DNA of 64,000 bases from CAYMZZ01 sp046297935. GTDB lineage: Bacteria > Bacteroidota > Bacteroidia > Chitinophagales > Chitinophagaceae. Made by a program: the position numbers and the translations under genes. Numbering within the stretch: position 1 is the first letter of the stretch; each line of letters opens with the position of its first letter. Below, in pieces: positions 59,673 through 64,000 of this stretch. Under the pieces are notes generated by a model that saw only the letters and a list, made by a program, of their open reading frames with translations, had not been told where the DNA came from and did not search any database. Location of the stretch: positions 109,860 to 173,859 of the forward strand of contig JBKBHA010000008.1 of the NCBI GenBank assembly GCA_046297935.1, written 5' to 3'.

Positions 59673-60413
59673 ATGAAAAAGCTTGCCTTAGTTGGCTCTC
59701 TGATCATTCCACTGCTTGTAGTAGCTGCATTTGTCGTGAATGATAAATCTGCATCTAAAGAACCCGTAACAACATTTTATGAAACCCCATTGGTATGTGG
59801 TGCAGCTCCGGAAATTGGTTGCGGAAGTCGTGCAAAACCTGCGTTGCTGGCATTGGAAAAAAATCCAGCAGTTAAAGAAGCCTGGCTAAACAGACCAGGA
59901 ACTGTCATTGCAATTGTCTGGAAAGGCAAAGATCAAACTGCAAGTGTTGCAGAACCTGTTTTTAACGAAAACAGTATTGAATTTACCGCACTAAATACAA
60001 AAGATGCTTCTCCTTATAAAAAGTCTTTCCGGCAACCGAAAGAGTGGTATCGTGGAGGCGATGTAGACGAACTCAGTAAGGAAGAAGCAACCACAATAGG
60101 AGAATCCTCAGTAAAATTTGCATTGGAAAATAATCTTATTACGAAAGAAGAAGCTGCCAAAATCAAGTCAGATATAGAAGCCTATTTTAAAGTAGAATTG
60201 GTTAAACTCAGAACCAATGAACAATTAAACGAAGACAGCGAGAATAAGTTTATGCACGCAATGTTTGAAATCGCAGAAAAACATATTGGGAAAGAACGCA
60301 CGGAAAAAGCTATGGAGCTTTATTTAAAAGGATGCGAACAGGAGTGCAAAAAGGACGCTTCCTGCCAGCAGCCCGGAGCAAAGAAAGACTGCTGCGATAA
60401 AAAGTCAAATTGA
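59673..60413 (+). CDS. Unrecognised Cys-rich protein of the mer operon, copy 1
   Basis: The 246-residue protein has an N-terminal membrane anchor or signal (ALVGSLIIPLLVVAAFVV), then the block PLVCGAAPEIGCGSRAKPAL followed by EKNPAVKEAWLNRPGT, a helical middle, and a Cys-rich end (KGCEQECKKDASCQQ, KDCCDKK). The same block is in copy 2 at 60422. I do not recognise the family. Gene order suggests handling of mercury taken up by MerTP. Confidence 0.7.
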   Translation: MKKLALVGSLIIPLLVVAAFVVNDKSASKEPVTTFYETPLVCGAAPEIGCGSRAKPALLALEKNPAVKEAWLNRPGTVIAIVWKGKDQTASVAEPVFNENSIEFTALNTKDASPYKKSFRQPKEWYRGGDVDELSKEEATTIGESSVKFALENNLITKEEAAKIKSDIEAYFKVELVKLRTNEQLNEDSENKFMHAMFEIAEKHIGKERTEKAMELYLKGCEQECKKDASCQQPGAKKDCCDKKSN

Positions 60414-60421
60414 TAGAAGCA

Positions 60422-61291
60422 ATGATTCTGAACTCTGAAAACATTACATTTTATGCGGTGCCCCTGGTTTGCGGCGCTGCACCCGCTATTGGTTGTGGCA
60501 GCCGGTCTAAACCAGCATTGCTTGAATTTGAAAAAAGCCCGGCTGTTCAGGAAGCATGGTTAAATCGTTCGGGGAAAGTAATAGCCATCGTATGGAAAGA
60601 GAGACCACAAACAGAAACGGTCGCAAAATCCATATTTGAAGATAACGGCATCCAATTTTCGGAACTTACCCGGGAACAAATAATGCCTTACGAGAAAACT
60701 TTTCGGGAAAATAATCTTTGGTATCGCGGCATCGATGTGGATCTGCTAAGTCATGAGGAAGCAATCACTATAGCTGAATCATCGGTCAATTCCATTTACG
60801 TAAATAAATTGCTTACTCACGTCGAAAGTGAAAACCTCAAAGCAGATATCGCATCCTATTTCAAAATAGAATTAGTTAAGATCAGGACCAAAGAGCAGCT
60901 AAAGAATGACGGAGAATTTAAATTCAAACAGGCGTTATACGAAATTGCAGAAACTTACGTGGGTAAAGAACAGGCACAAAATCTTATAGATTTAAAAGCA
61001 ATTAATGGAATAGTAAACAGTGCTGAAAAGAATGGGATAATAAAGAAAGCCCAAACTAATAATGGAACACCTATGAACGATCCAATAATTTTAGAATCAA
61101 TTATAACCTGTCCGGTATGCGGTTATCAAAAGGAAGAAACAATGCCCACCGATGCCTGCCAATACTTTTACAAGTGTGAAAAGTGTGAAACTGTGTTAAA
61201 GCCGTTAGCCGGTGATTGTTGTGTGTTTTGTAGCTACGGAACCGTTAAATGTCCACCAGTACAGGAAAACACTTCATGCTGTAAAACATGA
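60422..61291 (+). CDS. Copy 2 of the CGAAP family, fused to a GDCCVxC domain
   Basis: The ATG at 60422 gives 289 residues (a TTG at 60410 is also open). The block PLVCGAAPAIGCGSRSKPAL and WLNRSGKVIAIVWK matches copy 1, but no signal peptide is present. The C-terminus adds CPVCGYQKEE, CEKCE and GDCCVFCSYG, the GDCCVxC small-protein domain that often lies near mer genes. The fusion makes it very Cys-rich; it probably binds Hg(II) in the cytosol. Function is otherwise unknown. Confidence 0.75.
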   Translation: MILNSENITFYAVPLVCGAAPAIGCGSRSKPALLEFEKSPAVQEAWLNRSGKVIAIVWKERPQTETVAKSIFEDNGIQFSELTREQIMPYEKTFRENNLWYRGIDVDLLSHEEAITIAESSVNSIYVNKLLTHVESENLKADIASYFKIELVKIRTKEQLKNDGEFKFKQALYEIAETYVGKEQAQNLIDLKAINGIVNSAEKNGIIKKAQTNNGTPMNDPIILESIITCPVCGYQKEETMPTDACQYFYKCEKCETVLKPLAGDCCVFCSYGTVKCPPVQENTSCCKT

Positions 61292-62058
61292 TTTACCAGA
61301 TTCGAGGTATTATAGCCGGTATTATTATCCTTATGGGCATCGTCCATATATGTCTTGTATTTCCTATTGATGGATCAGATATCAATCAGGTTTGGTTTAT
61401 CGGTGCAGGTTTTGCTCTCGTCCTTAGCGGTGTGTTAAACATTGTCGCGGTTAAAAATTGTGACCAACGCTGGCTCGGATATACAACGATAGGAAGCAAT
61501 ATACTAATGTTGCTACTATTCATTTATGCTCGCCAGGTCTTAAGGGAACCACAAGTGTATATCGGGATTTATTTATACCTGGCAATTATCCTTCTACACG
61601 CTACTCAATTAATAAAATGGAAGCGATTTAAACAGTATACCCATCCGTCAGCAAACAAAAATGCTGAATTTAAAGAGGTGTTAAGCGATACAGAAGTAGT
61701 TCCCATTTTGCGAATTTTTGATAAAACAAAAACGATAGAATTTTATATTGACTGGTTAGGTTTCACTATTGACTGGGAACATCGGTTTGAAGAAAATTTG
61801 CCGCTATATATGCAGGTTTCTAAAGCAGGCATTATTCTTCATTTATCCGAGCATCATGGGGACACTGTACCTGGTGGAAAGGTTTATATCACGTGTGAAG
61901 GTCTGCGCGAATTTCATAAACAGCTACTGGATAAAAATTATTCATACAACAGGCCAGGACTTGAAATGGCATCCTGGGGAACTTTGGAAATGACGGTAAT
62001 AGACCCGTTCGGGAATAAATTATTGTTTACAGAAAAGCATAAGAGTGGAGGGACATAA
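61288..62058 (+). CDS. Membrane domain fused to a VOC (glyoxalase-like) domain
   Basis: The 256-residue protein has about four membrane helices in residues 1-110 (GIIAGIIILMGIVHICLVF, GAGFALVLSGVLNIVAV) and a C-terminal VOC fold (IEFYIDWLGFTIDWEHRF, ILHLSEHHGDTVPGG, MTVIDPFGNKLLFTE). The VOC half resembles bleomycin-resistance proteins. ATGA overlap places it in the same operon as the Cys-rich pair. Substrate is not known. Confidence 0.8.
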   Translation: MIYQIRGIIAGIIILMGIVHICLVFPIDGSDINQVWFIGAGFALVLSGVLNIVAVKNCDQRWLGYTTIGSNILMLLLFIYARQVLREPQVYIGIYLYLAIILLHATQLIKWKRFKQYTHPSANKNAEFKEVLSDTEVVPILRIFDKTKTIEFYIDWLGFTIDWEHRFEENLPLYMQVSKAGIILHLSEHHGDTVPGGKVYITCEGLREFHKQLLDKNYSYNRPGLEMASWGTLEMTVIDPFGNKLLFTEKHKSGGT

Positions 62059-62062
62059 TTGC

Positions 62063-62452
62063 ATGAAGTCAAAAAAATTTTACAAAGCCACTCCATTTCA
62101 ACCAGTAAGGAATTTGCAGGAAACAATTGATTTTTACCGTGATACTTTGGGCTTTTCAAATGGATGGATACAGGATATGGCTGCCGGCATCTCAAGAGAT
62201 GAAATGCGTTTGATATTTGTTGAAAATCCTGATTACACTAATATAATAAACAGCGGTATAGCAGGATTTGAAATTATTTGGTTTGTTGATAATGTGGATG
62301 AAATTTACAACGAATACAAATCGAAAAACCTGGAAATAATTTGTGATCTGGAAGACCAACCCTGGGGAATAAGGGAATTTACATTTAAAGATATCAATGG
62401 TTATTGCATTAGAGTTTCTGAAACTATACAAGAAATAGAAAAAAGCGATTGA
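62063..62452 (+). CDS. VOC family protein
   Basis: The ATG at 62063 gives 129 residues; a GTG at 62045 would overlap the upstream gene. Two paired beta-alpha-beta units are seen (PVRNLQETIDFYRDTLGFSN, FTFKDINGYCIRVSE) with EIIWFVDNVDEIYN. It is a soluble partner-type VOC protein next to a membrane-VOC fusion; perhaps both bind the same small molecule or metal. Confidence 0.82.
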   Translation: MKSKKFYKATPFQPVRNLQETIDFYRDTLGFSNGWIQDMAAGISRDEMRLIFVENPDYTNIINSGIAGFEIIWFVDNVDEIYNEYKSKNLEIICDLEDQPWGIREFTFKDINGYCIRVSETIQEIEKSD

Positions 62453-62458
62453 TCACCG

Positions 62459-63823
62459 CTACACGGCCATACTCAGTTTTTCAGTTGCATCTTTGATTAA
62501 TTTCATATCATTCCTTGCTAACCATAATTCTTTAATCTTAATAGCCGCTTCTTCTGGAGTAATACGGATATACTTATAGAAATCTTTAGTCCGCTTATGC
62601 CCGCTTATTTTCATTATCAGTTCAACTGGTGTACCTGCCAGGAACTCATTAGTACAAAACGAACGCCGGGCAGTATGTGAGGTTATCCAATCAAATTTCG
62701 ATTTGGTAATAGTAATACTCTTGTTACCTTTTTTATAGGAGAATTTTACCAGTTTCGTAATACCCGCCAACTTTCCAATTGTCTTTATATGCCGGTTAAA
62801 TTCGGGATTGGTAAGCGCAGGTATTTTTTCCTTAAACTGCCTGGTAAAAATCAGCTTTGCTTCTTCTCTCAATGGTATTACGACCCAATGATCTGACTTT
62901 TCCTGTTTCTTGTAAAGCATATCCTTCTGTAAGTCTTCCGGTCGTAAGTTGGAAAAATCTGAAAAGCGTAACCCGGTTAAGCATGCCAGAACAAATAAAT
63001 CTCTATACTCTATTAAGTTTGGATAATCGGTTAAGTCGGTTTGATAGATTTTTGCAATTTCCTCATGTGATAAATAGATAGCATCACTTTCCTCTTCCGG
63101 AATTTTAAAATCGGTCAAGTCAATCGTTGGAATAATTTTTCTTTTCACCCGGTCTTTAATAAATCCCCGGAGATGCTTGATAGTTTTCCCGATGGTATTA
63201 AGCCGTAAACCGGTTAAAACAGTTTGCCTGCGCAAATGAACGTGTTCGAAAGTCAGGTAATCAACAAAATCTTCATAAAAACCAAAATCAAAGCTGCTGA
63301 AGGTTATCTTTTGTTTACGGTATTCTTCAAAAGCAAGCAGATGACTTTTGACGTTACCATAAACGGTGAGCGTTGCCCTGCTGACTTTACGCACCTTACT
63401 CTTTATGTATTCGTCAAACTGGTAATAGATATCCAGCTTGTTCCTCTTTTCTACAATTACCTGTTCAACTGCCTTTTCTACTTTGCCAATAATGGTACAG
63501 GTGTCTATGTTGGGCGAAAAGGCATTTTTTACAAAAACGCCTTTGTTTGGTAATGCATTCTTGTTGGCATGAGTAACCAGGTCTTCAACGATCCGGAACT
63601 GGCGTTTTAGCTGGTCATTGAGTTGTTCATGGTTACCATACTCGGTTGGTAGTTTGTCGGAGATGCAGCGCTGTTTCTTATTCCAAAAGTTTACCGGAAT
63701 GGCAATTTCCGTGTTCAGTAAAGTACGCTGCGTTGCACTATAACAGTACTGGAGAAAAACAAGCGAGGTGCCATCTTTTCGAATCTTGTTTGCCCTGCAA
63801 ATTGCTTTGATAGGTAACACCAT
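62459..63823 (-). CDS. Tyrosine-type site-specific integrase (element 2)
   Basis: The ATG at 63823, giving 454 residues, matches the start of the first integrase (VLPIKAICRANKIRKDG); longer frames lack support. Catalytic residues appear as CLTGLRFSDFSNL, SHTARRSFCTNEF, SGHKRTKDFYKYIRI. It is clearly a paralogue of the protein at 4752 and probably acts on the same tRNA-end attachment site. Two TCGACCAAAA units precede its start codon. An IS21-type end lies about 70 bp upstream and could affect its expression. Confidence 0.93.
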   Translation of the reverse strand: MVLPIKAICRANKIRKDGTSLVFLQYCYSATQRTLLNTEIAIPVNFWNKKQRCISDKLPTEYGNHEQLNDQLKRQFRIVEDLVTHANKNALPNKGVFVKNAFSPNIDTCTIIGKVEKAVEQVIVEKRNKLDIYYQFDEYIKSKVRKVSRATLTVYGNVKSHLLAFEEYRKQKITFSSFDFGFYEDFVDYLTFEHVHLRRQTVLTGLRLNTIGKTIKHLRGFIKDRVKRKIIPTIDLTDFKIPEEESDAIYLSHEEIAKIYQTDLTDYPNLIEYRDLFVLACLTGLRFSDFSNLRPEDLQKDMLYKKQEKSDHWVVIPLREEAKLIFTRQFKEKIPALTNPEFNRHIKTIGKLAGITKLVKFSYKKGNKSITITKSKFDWITSHTARRSFCTNEFLAGTPVELIMKISGHKRTKDFYKYIRITPEEAAIKIKELWLARNDMKLIKDATEKLSMAV

Positions 63824-63825
63824 AA

Positions 63826-63849
63826 TTTGGTCGATTTTTTGGTCGATTA
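63826..63849 (-). repeat. 24-bp repeat, likely integrase arm site (right copy)
   Basis: This is identical to 15784-15807 and in the same orientation. It lies three bases upstream of the integrase start codon, so it may also serve as an operator. Confidence 0.6.
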
Positions 63850-63890
63850 GTAAAGTGTTAACCTGATTTAAAGGTAGGAAGTGAATATTT

Positions 63891-64000
63891 CGCACTCATC
63901 TGACCCACCCTTTCGCTAATGATTTGACCCGGGTGTTTCACTAATTACCTGACCCATGCGTTTCGGTAATGATCTGACCCGGATATTTCACTAATGATCT
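63891..64000. mobile_element. Tandem 25-bp repeats, probable IS21-family terminus (partial)
   Basis: TGACCC recurs at 63901, 63925, 63950 and 63975 with spacings of 24, 25 and 25 bases, inside a degenerate unit of the type ATGATxTGACCC...TTTCxxTA. Such multiple end repeats are typical of IS21-family elements, whose istA/istB genes would lie beyond the right edge. The transposase is not visible. Confidence 0.5.

Larger units (their letters stand above)
15723..64000. mobile_element. Element 2: mobilisable defence and heavy-metal island (right end outside window)
   Basis: From the tRNA-end repeat at 15723 the DNA runs at least 48 kb. It has a tyrosine integrase at the far right (minus strand), a primase, MobC, relaxase and oriT-like hairpins, but no type IV secretion genes. 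That makes it an integrative mobilisable element. A 24-bp direct repeat occurs near both visible ends (15784-15807 and 63826-63849). No tRNA-end repeat is seen in the last kilobases, so the exact right boundary is not in the window. Confidence 0.65.

Noticed and set aside
59073..62058. Complete mer operon with mercuric reductase
   Set aside because: No FAD/NAD disulfide reductase is encoded; only ArsR, MerTP and unknown Cys-rich proteins are present.
63891..64000. CRISPR array
   Set aside because: Units are 24-25 bp in head-to-tail tandem without spacers and are degenerate, as in IS21 ends.

Overview
The window is chromosomal DNA of a Bacteroidota member, most likely of the Chitinophagaceae type. 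This rests on promoter -7 boxes of the form TAnnTTTG, Bacteroidota-type tyrosine integrases, HYC_CC_PP and DUF3347 proteins, and a TonB-dependent receptor. Four parts can be seen.
(1) 1-4.6 kb is ordinary host chromosome: the start of an ECF sigma factor, an unknown protein, an exported Gfo/Idh/MocA oxidoreductase, an exported amidohydrolase and a VIT1/CCC1-type transporter. It looks more GC-rich than the rest.
(2) 4.6-15.7 kb is a defence island bounded by two copies of a 15-bp repeat (TGCGGACCGGACGGG) that matches the 3' end of a minus-strand tRNA, probably tRNA-Asp. It carries a tyrosine integrase, a 1285-residue STAND-like ATPase, and a tight five-gene operon: XRE regulator, Cas4/RecB-like Fe-S nuclease, long prokaryotic Argonaute, small unknown protein and HExxH zincin peptidase.
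(3) 15.7-28 kb opens a second element of at least 48 kb, inserted next to the first. It starts with a second, different Argonaute system on the minus strand (DUF4365-APAZ nuclease plus short pAgo with a degraded PIWI site, SPARDA-like). Next come an AbiE-type toxin-antitoxin pair and a mobilisation module: excisionase-like HTH, CHC2/TOPRIM primase, oriT-like hairpins, MobC and relaxase. A NarL-type regulator and a 108-nt nested hairpin follow.
(4) 28-62.5 kb is a large copper, mercury and cadmium island. It has two AraC-type regulators fused to HMA metal-binding domains, CopA and CopB ATPases, a split CusA with two CusB adaptors and a TolC-type channel, many Cys/His/Met-rich periplasmic lipoproteins, Lgt, a TlpA thioredoxin and a TonB receptor. 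It also has CadD, an ArsR-MerTP operon without merA, and two paralogues of an unrecognised Cys-rich family. A second integrase (minus strand) closes this part, and the window ends inside tandem 25-bp repeats typical of an IS21-family terminus.
Two observations stand out. Two unrelated Argonaute systems lie about 0.5 kb apart in tandem islands, one of them with an uncommon peptidase partner. Four promoters in the metal island share a direct-repeat operator with an exact 21-bp period, placed 20-21 bp before the -7 box, as expected for an AraC-type activator; the HMA-AraC fusions are the obvious candidates.
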